From contig NZ_LXUK01000002.1 in assembly GCF_013072695.1 (NCBI RefSeq), positions 62,001 through 126,000 on the forward strand: a stretch of DNA of 64,000 nt. Direction: 5' to 3'. A program made the position numbers and the translations under genes. The DNA comes from Acinetobacter sp. Ac_5812. Its GTDB lineage: Bacteria; Pseudomonadota; Gammaproteobacteria; Pseudomonadales; Moraxellaceae. The first letter of the stretch is position 1. Every line of letters begins with the position of its first letter. Shown in pieces: positions 18,786 through 28,376 of this stretch. Under the pieces are notes generated by a model that saw only the letters and a program-made list of their open reading frames with translations, did not search any database and was not told the DNA's origin.

Positions 18786-19952
18786 TTAAATTTTTTCAAT
18801 CACCCATTGCCCGTTTTGAGACACCAACTGATGGGTCGCATAAGGCACTGAGCTTAAATCATCATTACCCAACAACTGCACCACACGTGAACCTTTGCCA
18901 CGCACATCTGCAATTGCATTTAATAAATCTTGATCATTGCCTTTCGGTGCAACCACAGTTTCAATTTCTACAAACTGTGTCGCGCCTAAAGCATATAAGT
19001 CACAACTAAATCCAGTTGCTGGACGCGCACGTCCAAAATGCTCACCAATACCATCATAACGACCACCTTGAGCCAGTGGTGCCGCACGATTCGGTGCGTA
19101 AATGGCATACATCAAACCTGTATGATAGTGATAACTGCGTAATTCAACGACATCTATCCCTATGTTCAGATTCGACCAACGTGACTGGATTTGCGCTAAT
19201 GTAGATTTCAATGCAGCTAATGCATTTTTGAAATCCGCATCATTTAAAATATCTTGGCTTAAATGCGTTTCTAGTGCATCGAGGTCACTTGCATAACGAC
19301 CTAAAGCATAAAAATCTGCACCCATCGCTAAATCTTGAGTGAATTCTTCTAACTCTGGGAAAGCTTTACGCTGATATAAGTCAGAAAGTTCACTTTCGGT
19401 ATTTTTATTTAAGCCAGCGCGTTTAACCAGACTACGGAATAAACCAACATGACCTAAATCTAAATGAGCGCCCTCTAAAGTATGAGTATGCTCAATTAAG
19501 GCCAACATCACGTTGATCATTTCAACATCTGCTTCGATGCTGTCATGACCATACAACTCTGCACCTAACTGCAAAGGTGCACGGGTTGCATTGAAATTCT
19601 GTGGTTTGGTATGCAAGACTGAACCTGCATAGCAATAACGTGCTACACCTTCAATTGGTCGAACATGAGCATCTATACGCGCAACTTGCGGCGTCATATC
19701 CGCACGCACACCGAGTAAACGGCCAGACAGTTGATCAATAACTTTGAAGGTAACTAAATCTAAATCTTGATTAGATTCTGAAAGTAGAGAGAGCGATTCG
19801 ATGTATTCAATAAATGGCGTATACACCAATTGATAACCTCGAACTGCGAGGAAATCTAACGCTTCTCGACGCAAGGTTTCAACCACTTGCGCTTGTTCTG
19901 GCAATACATCTGCTACCCCGTCAGGGAGCAACCATGTCTCTGAAATGGCCAT
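18786..19952 (-). CDS. hisZ: ATP phosphoribosyltransferase regulatory subunit
   Basis: HisRS-like paralogue that pairs with the short HisG to make the first enzyme of histidine synthesis and its feedback site. The sequence starts WLLPDGVADVLPEQAQVVE, with VYTPFIEYIESL, VRADMTPQVARIDAHV, RYCYAGSVLHTKP and QGGRYDGIGEHFGRARPATGFS. The C-terminal anticodon-binding domain of HisRS is missing, and the length is 388, both as expected for HisZ. Upstream of purA in the same direction. Confidence 0.95.
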   Translation of the reverse strand: MAISETWLLPDGVADVLPEQAQVVETLRREALDFLAVRGYQLVYTPFIEYIESLSLLSESNQDLDLVTFKVIDQLSGRLLGVRADMTPQVARIDAHVRPIEGVARYCYAGSVLHTKPQNFNATRAPLQLGAELYGHDSIEADVEMINVMLALIEHTHTLEGAHLDLGHVGLFRSLVKRAGLNKNTESELSDLYQRKAFPELEEFTQDLAMGADFYALGRYASDLDALETHLSQDILNDADFKNALAALKSTLAQIQSRWSNLNIGIDVVELRSYHYHTGLMYAIYAPNRAAPLAQGGRYDGIGEHFGRARPATGFSCDLYALGATQFVEIETVVAPKGNDQDLLNAIADVRGKGSRVVQLLGNDDLSSVPYATHQLVSQNGQWVIEKI

Positions 19953-20008
19953 GTTCCAAACCTAAAATCTGTTCAATGTGGAAGCATCCACACAAAAAGC
20001 AACCACAT

Positions 20009-20033
20009 AAAAAAATCGGGTGAATGCCCGATT
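20009..20033 (-). terminator. Strong minus-strand terminator upstream of hisZ
   Basis: Read on the minus strand: AATCGGG, loop CATTCA, CCCGATT, then a run of seven T. No recognised minus-strand coding sequence ends within 300 bases. It therefore closes either a long GNAT 3' UTR or a separate small RNA. Confidence 0.85.
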
Positions 20034-20340
20034 CAGCGTAGTGTAGCACGAAGATTTCTGTGATGCACCTTCGAATTTGAATAAATCTTTCGGGTTTAAC
20101 GACCAGCCAACTTCATTAAGTAAGAAAAATTAACGATTAGATTCAATAGATTGAAACTACTCACTGAGAGTATAAGTCCATGTTCTTGCCTCTAAGAACT
20201 GCCCAATATCTGAACTATCGCCCTGCTTACAATTGATCAAGTTTGATTTTTTATAGCATTGATTGCTTGGGAGTTACATGCAAGCCAGCCTGTCCGAAAT
20301 TTCGAGCCTCTTAAGCAGCTATTACCCAAAATAAATGAAA
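20034..20340 (-). ncRNA. Possible small RNA or long 3' UTR
   Basis: A 307-base stretch with no credible ORF ends at the strong terminator at 20009-20033. On the minus strand it shows local stems, for example TTCTT/AAGAA around a GAGG at about 20185-20202, just before a six-codon reading frame, and CGAAG/CTTCG near 20050-20075. I could not match it to 6S, tmRNA, RNase P or 4.5S RNA. I see no clear promoter. The remaining bases to 20358 hold only a GCCTTAAGGC palindrome. Confidence 0.35.
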
Positions 20341-20358
20341 CGCCTTAAGGCCTTGTTC

Positions 20359-20871
20359 TTAGCTTATATTAAAAAACACACATTCCATTTTTTGATTTCT
20401 TTCACCTGAACTAAGGGCTAAAGATTCCCATTCAGGTATAAACACAAAATCGTGCCTAGAATATAAACAGACTGCTCGCTCATTTTTTGGAGATACGCTT
20501 AATACAATCCTAGAATGACCTTTAGAAACTGCTAAATTCTTAATCGCAGAAATCAGAAGATCGGCTATACCACGGCCACGAAACATAGGATTAACCCACA
20601 TCGCGATCACATTAAATTCAAGTACAGCGTTTTGAGTTCCCCCAATAATCCCAATTGCCCGATCCCCTTTAATTGCTAAAACATATTGAAATTGGGTCTT
20701 TTGTGAAGCACGGTCACGCCATTCTGACTCACTATATTTCTCTGTAGTAGCATAATTAGCAGCGAAAACTTCTGGACTATCAAGCAGCGACTCTAAACGA
20801 ATGGTTTTAAGGATTTTCCAATCCTCTTCGGTAGTCAGACGAACCACCAAGTCATTCAAGTCTGGGCTCAT
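20359..20871 (-). CDS. GNAT family N-acetyltransferase
   Basis: A 170-residue Gcn5-related acetyltransferase. Visible motifs are strand-helix DLVVRLTTEEDWKILKTIRLESL, the acetyl-CoA loop MFRGRGIADLLISAIKNLA (motif A, R/Q-x-x-G-x-G/A), and LSVSPKNERAVCLYSRHDFVFIPEW (motif B, typical 'N..A..lY...GF'). The substrate is unknown; relatives modify small amines or ribosomal protein ends. It stands alone on the minus strand. Confidence 0.85.
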   Translation of the reverse strand: MSPDLNDLVVRLTTEEDWKILKTIRLESLLDSPEVFAANYATTEKYSESEWRDRASQKTQFQYVLAIKGDRAIGIIGGTQNAVLEFNVIAMWVNPMFRGRGIADLLISAIKNLAVSKGHSRIVLSVSPKNERAVCLYSRHDFVFIPEWESLALSSGERNQKMECVFFNIS

Positions 20872-20938
20872 TCAATACCTCGAGCTTATCGCGATTCTGG
20901 ATTTTTATAAAAGATTCTTGAAAATTGGCCTATATTTA

Positions 20939-21250
20939 TTAATTTCCTTTGCCGCCTTTTACTACAATTTCTAGCAAATTCACCATTTCAACATTTTGCT
21001 TTTCTAAAGCGGCAATATTTGCCACAGTTCGATCTAAAACCTCTTGTTGTACATGCATCTTTTTAGCGAGATCCTGCATGATTTCCAAACTCTTTTTCAG
21101 ATGCAACTCTAGGTGTATCACCTTTTCTTCGAGTTGCTGCACCTCAATATCTTGGTTTGGTACGTCTACGCTTTTAAACTGAAACCAGAATAAAAAAGCC
21201 ACCGCCGCCAATAAAATAGCAATAAATCCCCAAATCAACATCAATGTCAT
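20939..21250 (-). CDS. Small membrane-anchored coiled-coil protein
   Basis: About 103 residues. One N-terminal membrane helix (LMLIWGFIAILLAAVAFLFW) is followed by a Glu/Leu/Lys heptad-like region (VQQLEEKVIHLELHLKKSLEIMQDLAKKM to about residue 90) that should form a coiled coil. No family is recognised. The ATG at 21250 has a GGGG at proper distance; a GTG four codons earlier is the alternative. It is 40 bases downstream of the Epd/GAPDH gene in the same direction. Confidence 0.75.
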   Translation of the reverse strand: MTLMLIWGFIAILLAAVAFLFWFQFKSVDVPNQDIEVQQLEEKVIHLELHLKKSLEIMQDLAKKMHVQQEVLDRTVANIAALEKQNVEMVNLLEIVVKGGKGN

Positions 21251-21289
21251 GCGAGACCCCACATTATTTTTTATATCTTATTTAAAATA

Positions 21290-22315
21290 TTAATCACAAA
21301 AAGTTTCACACAAATCCAGTAAGCGATTTGCATATCCCCATTCATTATCATACCACGCAAAAACTTTTGCTTGATGACCCACCACCATGGTTTGAGTCAA
21401 ATCCACAATCAAGGAATATGGCGAATGATTAAAGTCACTTGACACCAGATCTTCATCCGTCACTTGCATAATCTGCGCATAATCATATTGAGCCGCCTTG
21501 CTCAAAACTTCATTGATTTTATGCACGGTAATCGGTGAATGCGAAACAAAAGTGAGATCAATGGCAGCCACATTAATGGTCGGTACACGAATCGAATAAC
21601 CATTAATCCGATCTTCCATTTTCGGCATGACCTGTTTCAATGCACCCAAGGCACTGGATGTGGTTGGAATAATATTTTGCCCTGAAGCACGTGCGCGACG
21701 TAAATCCCGATGAGCATGATCTAATACCGATTGATCGGCTGTGACCGCATGGATTTCTGTCATTAATGCGGTATCAATACCAAAGGCATCATCAATAATT
21801 TTGACCAACGGCACTAAGGCCTGTGTGGTACATGAGACACTAGAAATGATTTGATCTGTGGCCTTTACGTCATTGTGATTAACACCATAGACAATCGCGG
21901 CGTCCACAGAATCAAAAGGCGCAGCACCAATAATCACACGCTTCGCGCCTGCCTCAACATGACGAGTTGCATCAGCACGTGAACGGAATAAACCGGTACA
22001 TTCAAGCACCACATCAATGTGCAAGTCAGCCCAAGGCAATAATTCTGGCTGAGCCTGCTTAAAAACCTGTAACTTTAACTGACGCTGATTAGACTGGATA
22101 TTCAAGAAAATATGTTGATTTTCAATTTGAATTTCAACTTGACCTGCAAAACGACCATGCGTGGTGTCGTATTTAAACAAATGCACCAAGGTCTGCACAT
22201 CAGCAATATCATTGATGGCAACAATATCAAACTGAAATTGCTTAGGACTCTCAAACCACGCACGTAATACATTCCGACCAATTCGACCAAATCCATTGAT
22301 AGCGATACGTTGCAT
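21290..22315 (-). CDS. epd: Erythrose-4-phosphate / glyceraldehyde-3-phosphate dehydrogenase family enzyme
   Basis: A 341-residue type I GAPDH-fold enzyme. The N-terminal NAD site is IAINGFGRIGRNVLRAW. The catalytic Cys sits in SVSCTTQAL and the catalytic His in TEIHAVT. The C-terminal stretches DFNHSPYSLIVD and YDNEWGYANRLLDL resemble Epd, which makes 4-phosphoerythronate for pyridoxal-phosphate synthesis. The usual CTTN has become CTTQ, and the rest of the catalytic loop is unlike E. coli Epd. Assignment to Epd rather than GapA is therefore probable but not certain. Confidence 0.7.
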   Translation of the reverse strand: MQRIAINGFGRIGRNVLRAWFESPKQFQFDIVAINDIADVQTLVHLFKYDTTHGRFAGQVEIQIENQHIFLNIQSNQRQLKLQVFKQAQPELLPWADLHIDVVLECTGLFRSRADATRHVEAGAKRVIIGAAPFDSVDAAIVYGVNHNDVKATDQIISSVSCTTQALVPLVKIIDDAFGIDTALMTEIHAVTADQSVLDHAHRDLRRARASGQNIIPTTSSALGALKQVMPKMEDRINGYSIRVPTINVAAIDLTFVSHSPITVHKINEVLSKAAQYDYAQIMQVTDEDLVSSDFNHSPYSLIVDLTQTMVVGHQAKVFAWYDNEWGYANRLLDLCETFCD

Positions 22316-22587
22316 GTAGCGTCCTTATTCATCAAAACATCATCTTTTCTATGCTATATGGTAAAACATCAAGCGCATTGTTGAATATAGATTTTTAGCT
22401 TAAACACAGTTTTATATGATATTGCTTGTAAAATCGTTGGTGAGGCAGGTATTTTCCGTTATAATTTAGCACTTTTAAAATCTATGCCACGCACTGGGTT
22501 CGATTGTAGAACATTAGACACAACGTACCTTGTTGCATATAGCCAAATTCAAAATTATGGAGTGTCTTGGTTGTGAGTACTCGCTTT

Positions 22588-25263
22588 ATGACATCAGCTG
22601 AAATCCGTGAAGCATTTTTGCGTTATTTCGAATCGCAAGGGCATACACGTGTCGCTTCGAGTTCTCTGGTTCCCGCCAACGACCCAACTTTGCTGTTTAC
22701 CAATGCTGGTATGAACCAGTTTAAAGATTGTTTCTTAGGTTTAGAAAAGCGCGACTATGTCCGTGCTGTTTCATCACAAAAATGTGTACGTGCTGGCGGT
22801 AAGCATAATGACCTTGACAACGTCGGTTATACAGCGCGTCACCATACTTTCTTTGAAATGTTAGGTAACTTCTCTTTCGGTGATTATTTCAAACAAAATG
22901 CACTGAAATTTGCTTGGGAATTTTTGACCAGCGAACAATGGTTAGGCTTACCGAAAGATCGTTTATATGTCACGGTTTATCATACCGATGATGAAGCATT
23001 TGATATCTGGAACAAAGAAATCGGGATCGATGCTGAACGTATTATCCGTATTGGTGACAATAAAGGCGGACAATACGCATCAGACAACTTCTGGGCAATG
23101 GGTGACACAGGTCCTTGTGGTCCATGTTCTGAAATTTTCTATGATCATGGTGACCATATTTGGGGTGGCTTACCAGGCACACCAGAAGAAGATGGCGACC
23201 GTTTCATCGAAATCTGGAACAACGTTTTCATGCAGTTCAACCGTACTGCAGATGGTGTCATGCACCCTCTTCCAGCACCTTCTGTGGATACAGGTATGGG
23301 CTTGGAGCGTATTTCGGCTGTACTGCAACATGTCAATTCAAACTATGAAATTGACCTGTTCCAACACTTATTAAAAGCTGCTGCTGACATCATTGGTTTA
23401 GATACCACTGCAATTGAAGCTGAAGCGAAAGCACAAAATAAACCTGTTGAATATCCTGCTTCTTTAAAAGTGATTGCTGACCATGCACGTTCATGTTCAT
23501 TCTTGATTGCTGACGGTGTTAACCCTTCAAATGAAGGTCGTGGTTATGTATTGCGTCGTATCATTCGTCGTGCAGTACGTCACGGCAACAAATTGGGTGC
23601 AACAGGTTCCTTCTTCTATAAGATGTTGCAACCGCTGATTGAAGTGATGGGCGATGCTTATCCTGAACTTGCTGCACAGCAAGCACGTATCGAAGCACAG
23701 CTTCTTAAAGAAGAAGAGCAATTCGCGAAGACACTTGAGCAAGGCTTGAAATTGCTCGAAGGTGAATTGGCTCAACTAAAAGGCAATGTGATTGCTGGTG
23801 AAACTGTATTTAAACTGTATGACACTTACGGCTTCCCGACTGACTTAACGGCTGATATTGCACGTGAGCGTGATCTGACCATTGACGAAGCTGGCTTCGA
23901 AGTGGAAATGGCTGCACAACGCCAACGCGCACGTGATGCGGGTAAATTCGCAGTTGACTACAACAGTATCGTTAAAGTTGAAGGCGAAACTCAATTTGAT
24001 GGCTATGACGCGACTCAAGGTCAGGGTCAAATTGTGGCGATCTATAAAGATGGCGTTCAGGTTGATGAAATCAACGAAGGTGACGAAGCACTGATCGTAT
24101 TGAACCAAACTCCTTTCTATGCAGAAAGCGGTGGTCAAATCGGTGACACTGGTCTTTTCAAAAACGATACTGGTATCTTCGAAGTTCAAGATACTAAAAA
24201 ATCTGGCGGTGCTTTTGTCCATCAAGGTATCGTGACCATGGGTAGCCTTAAAGCTACTCAAAATGTTGAAGCAACCGTTAAAGCCGATATTCGTGCTGCA
24301 ACAGCACGTAATCACTCTGCCACTCACCTTCTCCATGCGGCTTTACGTCAAATTCTTGGTGAACATGTTCAACAGAAAGGTTCTTTGGTTGCGAGTGACA
24401 TTTTACGTTTCGACTTTGCCAATGACCAACCTGTTTCATTTGAACAGTTGCAACAGATTGAGCGTTTAGTCAATGCTGAAGTTATTGCCAACAGCCCTGT
24501 AACGACTGAATTGTTGGATATTGAATCTGCGAAAGCCAAAGGCGCAATGATGCTGTTCGGTGAAAAGTATGGTGAAGAAGTTCGCGTACTGTCTATGGGT
24601 TCTATTATTGAAGAGAAAAACTTCTCTATCGAACTTTGTGGTGGTATTCACGTTAAGCGTACGGGTGATATTGGTTTATTTAAAATCACCTCAGAAGGTG
24701 GTGTCGCTGCGGGCGTTCGTCGTATTGAAGCCGTGACTGGCACTAAAGCGCTTGAAGTGGTTCAAAAAGCAGAAACAGATATCCAAATCATTAACGGTTT
24801 GTTGAAAGCTCAAAAAGACCAAACTGTAGAGAAAGTTGAAGCCATTGTTGAAACTGCTTCTAGCCTACAAAAGCAAATCGAACAATTGAATCAGAAATTA
24901 GCCAGCTTCCAAGCGGCTGAACTTTTAGATCAAGTCAAAGAAATTGCAGGTCGTCAAACGCTTATCACATCGGTAAAAGGTTTAGATGCCAAATCATTAC
25001 GCAATCTTCATGACAGCGTAAAATCAAAATTAGAAGATGCAGTCATTATTTTAGCTGGTGTTGAAGGTGATAAAGTGAGTTTAATCGCTTCCGTCGCTAA
25101 ACAATACGCTGCAACTCTAAAAGCAGGTGACATCATCAAACACTTAGCTCAAGAGCTTGGTGGTAAAGGTGGTGGTAAACCTGACTTAGCACAAGGTGGC
25201 GCGCCACTTAACGAGAAGTTTGATCAAGTCATCGCAGCATTACCTGCTTGGCTTGAGCAATAA
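22588..25263 (+). CDS. alaS: Alanine--tRNA ligase
   Basis: Class II synthetase. Key blocks are [51 protein letters not shown], the editing site [13 protein letters not shown] and CGGIHV, and the glycine-rich C-Ala domain ending [14 protein letters not shown]. The ATG at 22588 gives [10 protein letters not shown], the usual N terminus, with 891 residues. A GTG at 22573 lies 10 bases after GGAG and is a plausible alternative start that adds five residues. First gene of the conserved alaS-lysC-csrA order. Confidence 0.96.
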   Translation: MTSAEIREAFLRYFESQGHTRVASSSLVPANDPTLLFTNAGMNQFKDCFLGLEKRDYVRAVSSQKCVRAGGKHNDLDNVGYTARHHTFFEMLGNFSFGDYFKQNALKFAWEFLTSEQWLGLPKDRLYVTVYHTDDEAFDIWNKEIGIDAERIIRIGDNKGGQYASDNFWAMGDTGPCGPCSEIFYDHGDHIWGGLPGTPEEDGDRFIEIWNNVFMQFNRTADGVMHPLPAPSVDTGMGLERISAVLQHVNSNYEIDLFQHLLKAAADIIGLDTTAIEAEAKAQNKPVEYPASLKVIADHARSCSFLIADGVNPSNEGRGYVLRRIIRRAVRHGNKLGATGSFFYKMLQPLIEVMGDAYPELAAQQARIEAQLLKEEEQFAKTLEQGLKLLEGELAQLKGNVIAGETVFKLYDTYGFPTDLTADIARERDLTIDEAGFEVEMAAQRQRARDAGKFAVDYNSIVKVEGETQFDGYDATQGQGQIVAIYKDGVQVDEINEGDEALIVLNQTPFYAESGGQIGDTGLFKNDTGIFEVQDTKKSGGAFVHQGIVTMGSLKATQNVEATVKADIRAATARNHSATHLLHAALRQILGEHVQQKGSLVASDILRFDFANDQPVSFEQLQQIERLVNAEVIANSPVTTELLDIESAKAKGAMMLFGEKYGEEVRVLSMGSIIEEKNFSIELCGGIHVKRTGDIGLFKITSEGGVAAGVRRIEAVTGTKALEVVQKAETDIQIINGLLKAQKDQTVEKVEAIVETASSLQKQIEQLNQKLASFQAAELLDQVKEIAGRQTLITSVKGLDAKSLRNLHDSVKSKLEDAVIILAGVEGDKVSLIASVAKQYAATLKAGDIIKHLAQELGGKGGGKPDLAQGGAPLNEKFDQVIAALPAWLEQ

Positions 25264-25286
25264 TAAAGACTTCACTTTTGTGTAAC

Positions 25287-25310
25287 TGACCCTGATGCCT
25301 CTCAGGGTCA
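25287..25310 (+). other. Hairpin between alaS and lysC
   Basis: Nine-base-pair stem TGACCCTGA / TCAGGGTCA with a 6-base loop and no T tract. It may affect lysC transcript level or stability. Confidence 0.45.
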
Positions 25311-25329
25311 TGGCTTATATGGAACAACT

Positions 25330-26610
25330 ATGGCATTAATCGTTCAAAAATATGGCGGTACCTCTATGGGTACTCCTGAGCGCATTTTAAATGTTGCTCA
25401 TCGTGTCAAGCGTTGGCATGATCATGGTCACAAGGTGGTCGTGGTTGTATCAGCAATGAGTGGTGAAACGAACCGCTTACTTGCGCTTGCCAAAGCCATT
25501 ACCAGCACCCCTGACCCACGCGAATTAGATCAAATGGTGTCAACGGGTGAACAAGTAACGATTTCCATGTTAGCTATGGCACTGAATTCAATTGGTGTAG
25601 AAGCTAAATCATATACAGGTCGTCAAGTTGGTATCAAAACTGACAGCGCGTTTACCAAAGCACGTATTGAATCAATTGATACTGATGTAATGACCGCTGA
25701 TCTGGATGCTGGTCGTGTCATCGTCGTTGCCGGTTTCCAAGGTTATGATGCCAATGGCAATATCACAACTTTAGGTCGTGGTGGTTCAGATACTTCAGGC
25801 GTTGCACTTGCTGCAGCACTAAAAGCAGATGAATGCCAGATTTATACCGATGTAGATGGTGTTTATACCACTGACCCTCGTGTAGCGCCTAAAGCGAAGA
25901 AAGTTGACCGTATTTCTTTTGAAGAAATGCTAGAAATGGCATCTTTAGGTTCGAAAGTTTTACAAATTCGCTCTGTTGAATTCGCAGGCAAATATCAAGT
26001 GCCATTACGTGTATTATCAAGCTTTGATAACGATAATGATGGCGCATTTGATGAAGATTTCAAACAAAACGTAGGTACACTAATTACGACTGAGGCGGAA
26101 GACGATATGGAACAACCAATCATCGCAGGTATTGCATTTAACCGTGACGAAGCAAAACTCACTATTTTAGGTGTTCCTGATGAACCAGGTATCGCATCTA
26201 AAATCTTGTCACCGATCAGCAATGCCAACATCGAAGTGGATATGATTATCCAAAATGTTGAAGAAGACGGCACAACAGATTTTACTTTTACCGTGAATCG
26301 TACTGACTTAGCAAAAGCAAAAGCAATTTTAGAACAAACTGCAAATAGTATTGACGGTTGTGAAGTTGTGACGCGTGATGACATCGTAAAAGTGTCTATC
26401 GTTGGCGTTGGTATGCGTTCTCACGCAGGTGTAGCGAGCAAAATGTTCACTGCATTAGCTGAAGAAAGCATTAATATTCTCATGATTTCTACATCAGAAA
26501 TCAAAGTTTCTGTCATCATCGAAGAAAACTATTTAGAGTTGGCAGTTCGTTGTTTACATACAGCTTTTGGCCTAGATCGTGAACACGGCGAAAGCAGTGC
26601 ACGTGCTTAA
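25330..26610 (+). CDS. lysC: Aspartate kinase
   Basis: Catalyses the first step from aspartate to lysine, threonine and methionine. The kinase domain starts ALIVQKYGGTSMGTPERI and contains FQGYDANGNITTLGRGGSDTSGVALAAAL and YTDVDGVYTTDPR. Two ACT domains follow (about 275-340 and 350-420), which bind lysine/threonine for feedback control. The 426-residue length is that of the single-function enzyme. It lies between alaS and csrA. Confidence 0.97.
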   Translation: MALIVQKYGGTSMGTPERILNVAHRVKRWHDHGHKVVVVVSAMSGETNRLLALAKAITSTPDPRELDQMVSTGEQVTISMLAMALNSIGVEAKSYTGRQVGIKTDSAFTKARIESIDTDVMTADLDAGRVIVVAGFQGYDANGNITTLGRGGSDTSGVALAAALKADECQIYTDVDGVYTTDPRVAPKAKKVDRISFEEMLEMASLGSKVLQIRSVEFAGKYQVPLRVLSSFDNDNDGAFDEDFKQNVGTLITTEAEDDMEQPIIAGIAFNRDEAKLTILGVPDEPGIASKILSPISNANIEVDMIIQNVEEDGTTDFTFTVNRTDLAKAKAILEQTANSIDGCEVVTRDDIVKVSIVGVGMRSHAGVASKMFTALAEESINILMISTSEIKVSVIIEENYLELAVRCLHTAFGLDREHGESSARA

Positions 26611-26656
26611 TTAATAGCTGCTTAAACATATTTACTCGCAAGTAAATAAGAAAAAA

Positions 26657-26694
26657 AACAGAGCCACTATAGTTTTTCTTATAGTGGCTCTGTT
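26657..26694. terminator. Large hairpin between lysC and csrA, T tract on the minus strand
   Basis: A perfect 15 bp stem (AACAGAGCCACTATA with its complement, 8-base loop). On the plus strand only TGTTATATTA follows. On the minus strand the stem is followed by eight T. It should therefore stop antisense transcription entering lysC better than lysC read-through. Confidence 0.75.
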
Positions 26695-26847
26695 ATATTA
26701 GCCTTGAGGTTTTTAAAAAGACTCTCACAGAACTTACGAAAAAAAATGTTTTTTACATATTTCTGTTAGAGTTTTCTGTATATTAGGCTGTGCTTTCAAA
26801 CAATGAATTCCCTGTCGCAAGTTTAAGCGTTTAGCAAGGAGATAAAC

Positions 26848-27111
26848 ATGCTGATTCTGACCCGTCGTGTCGGAGAAACATTAATGATTGGGGATCAAGT
26901 CAGTGTTACTGTGCTTGGCGTAAAAGGCAATCAGGTGCGTATTGGTGTAAATGCTCCAAAAGAAGTTTCTGTGCATCGTGAGGAAATTTACCAACGTATC
27001 CAACATGAACGTGCCATGCATGAGCATCTGCAACATCTTGATCAAGATTATCAACATTCTTATGAAGAAGAGAATAATGATTTTTCTCAACATAATAACT
27101 TCAATCGTTAA
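26848..27111 (+). CDS. csrA: Carbon storage regulator CsrA (C-terminally extended)
   Basis: RNA-binding dimer that controls translation and decay of mRNAs bearing GGA motifs. The core [24 protein letters not shown] and [12 protein letters not shown] has the RNA-contact residues Leu4 and Arg44. E. coli CsrA has 61 residues, while this one has 87. The extra tail (about 58-87) is rich in His, Gln, Asn, Asp and Glu, looks disordered, and is unexplained. The strong Shine-Dalgarno AAGGAG lies eight bases before the ATG. Confidence 0.95.
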   Translation: MLILTRRVGETLMIGDQVSVTVLGVKGNQVRIGVNAPKEVSVHREEIYQRIQHERAMHEHLQHLDQDYQHSYEEENNDFSQHNNFNR

Positions 27112-27136
27112 TATGCCGCATTCTTCTCGAATGATT

Positions 27137-27167
27137 AAAGCGACTAAAATTAGTCGCTTTAATTGTT
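27137..27167. terminator. Convergent terminator between csrA and rnhB
   Basis: Stem AAAGCGACTA / TAGTCGCTTT with an AAAT loop, followed by AATTGTTTTT on the plus strand. Confidence 0.85.
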
Positions 27168-27168
27168 T

Positions 27169-27735
27169 TTACAGCCCTAAAGCTTTCTTGACAGGCGCAT
27201 AACTACGGCGGTGTTGATCAATGACACCATGAGCGGCAATCGCTTCAAAATGTGCTTTAGTTGGATAACCTTTGTGTTTAGCAAACCCATAGTCAGGATG
27301 TTGCTGATCTAACTCATGCATCTGACGGTCACGGGTCACTTTCGCTAGAATACTGGCCGCACTAATTTCTGCATGGCTAGCATCCCCCCCCACAATCGCC
27401 TCACACGGAATCGTAATTCCTTTTGGAATCTGGTTACCATCCACAATTACTTTTGCAGGAGAAGCAGCTAATCCCTCTACTGCACGACGCATTGCAAGAA
27501 AAGTGGCTTGCAAAATATTCAATTCATCAATTTCGGCATGGGTTGCTTCAGCAATTGACCAAGCTAAAGCTTTTTCTTGAATCTCCAAGAACAGCTTTTC
27601 CCGTTTTTTTTCGGTTAACTTTTTAGAATCATTTAAACCCTCAATCGGATTATTCGGATCTAAAATGACTGCGGCAGCAACAACAGAACCCACTAATGGT
27701 CCTCGCCCTGCCTCATCTACACCAGCAACTCTCAT
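27169..27735 (-). CDS. rnhB: Ribonuclease HII
   Basis: Cuts RNA-DNA hybrids and single ribonucleotides in DNA. The N terminus [23 protein letters not shown] has the Asp-Glu metal ligands. Further blocks are [39 protein letters not shown] and [26 protein letters not shown]. It has 188 residues, normal for the family. It is downstream of the lipoprotein gene by 38 bases and may share its transcript. Confidence 0.96.
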   Translation of the reverse strand: MRVAGVDEAGRGPLVGSVVAAAVILDPNNPIEGLNDSKKLTEKKREKLFLEIQEKALAWSIAEATHAEIDELNILQATFLAMRRAVEGLAASPAKVIVDGNQIPKGITIPCEAIVGGDASHAEISAASILAKVTRDRQMHELDQQHPDYGFAKHKGYPTKAHFEAIAAHGVIDQHRRSYAPVKKALGL

Positions 27736-27773
27736 ATAAAATCTCTAAAGGCCGATGACTCAGCCTTATCTTA

Positions 27774-28157
27774 TTAACCTGCTTTCTTGAAAGTTTCAGC
27801 CACACATGCATTTACAGTTTGAGAAACCACTTGAGTCACAATCGTCGCGCGTGCCGTTGGATCAATAGCTGCGGTAGCCAATTCTACTGCTGTTACGCTA
27901 TTTGGTGCTTTTTCACTGACACAGCCACAAACTTCAGTTTGAATATTTTCACGTTGTTCTGCGGTCATTACACGTGTCGCTGTTTTCCACGCTGGTAGCG
28001 TATTAATTTCATTAATACATTTCGCATTTACAGCAACTTTCAATGCAGCCATGCCTAACTGCTGTGAAGTTGCACCCACTGAGTTATTTCCATCTGGAGT
28101 AACGCAGCCTGTTAAAGCTAAAACAGCAGGGGCAACAATAAGTACCAACTTTTTCAT
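27774..28157 (-). CDS. Putative lipoprotein
   Basis: A 127-residue protein with signal peptide MKKLVLIVAPAVLALTGC and a lipobox Cys18. The mature part is Ala/Thr/Val rich with several Cys (CINEI, VCGCVSEK, NACVAETF) that could form disulphides. No domain is recognised. I start at the ATG at 28157 because the longer reading from 28286 places the signal peptide internally. Confidence 0.85.
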   Translation of the reverse strand: MKKLVLIVAPAVLALTGCVTPDGNNSVGATSQQLGMAALKVAVNAKCINEINTLPAWKTATRVMTAEQRENIQTEVCGCVSEKAPNSVTAVELATAAIDPTARATIVTQVVSQTVNACVAETFKKAG

Positions 28158-28376
28158 GATTTCTATTCCGTATCTAAATTTTGGCAGGCGTATTGTGCCT
28201 AAATGACACGTTTTATGATATGACCCTGTGCTATCTTTACATAATATAACAATGATAAATGATTTATAAGCACTACAACGTTCCACTCATAAAACGCTCC
28301 GTTACATTTACACTGTATGAGTAGGAAAAAGCGCTATTTAAAATCAAAGAACTCATATCACAGCTAGGATGTTGCG

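Noticed and set aside
20034..20340. 6S RNA, tmRNA, RNase P RNA or 4.5S RNA
   Set aside because: None of the conserved sequence blocks of those RNAs could be found, so only a generic small-RNA candidate is reported.
22567..22587. TTG start for alaS
   Set aside because: Only four bases from the GGAG site, so too close. The ATG at 22588 or the GTG at 22573 fit better.
23845..24336. 163-codon minus-strand frame inside alaS
   Set aside because: A shadow frame of a strongly conserved gene, with no ribosome-binding site or family signature.
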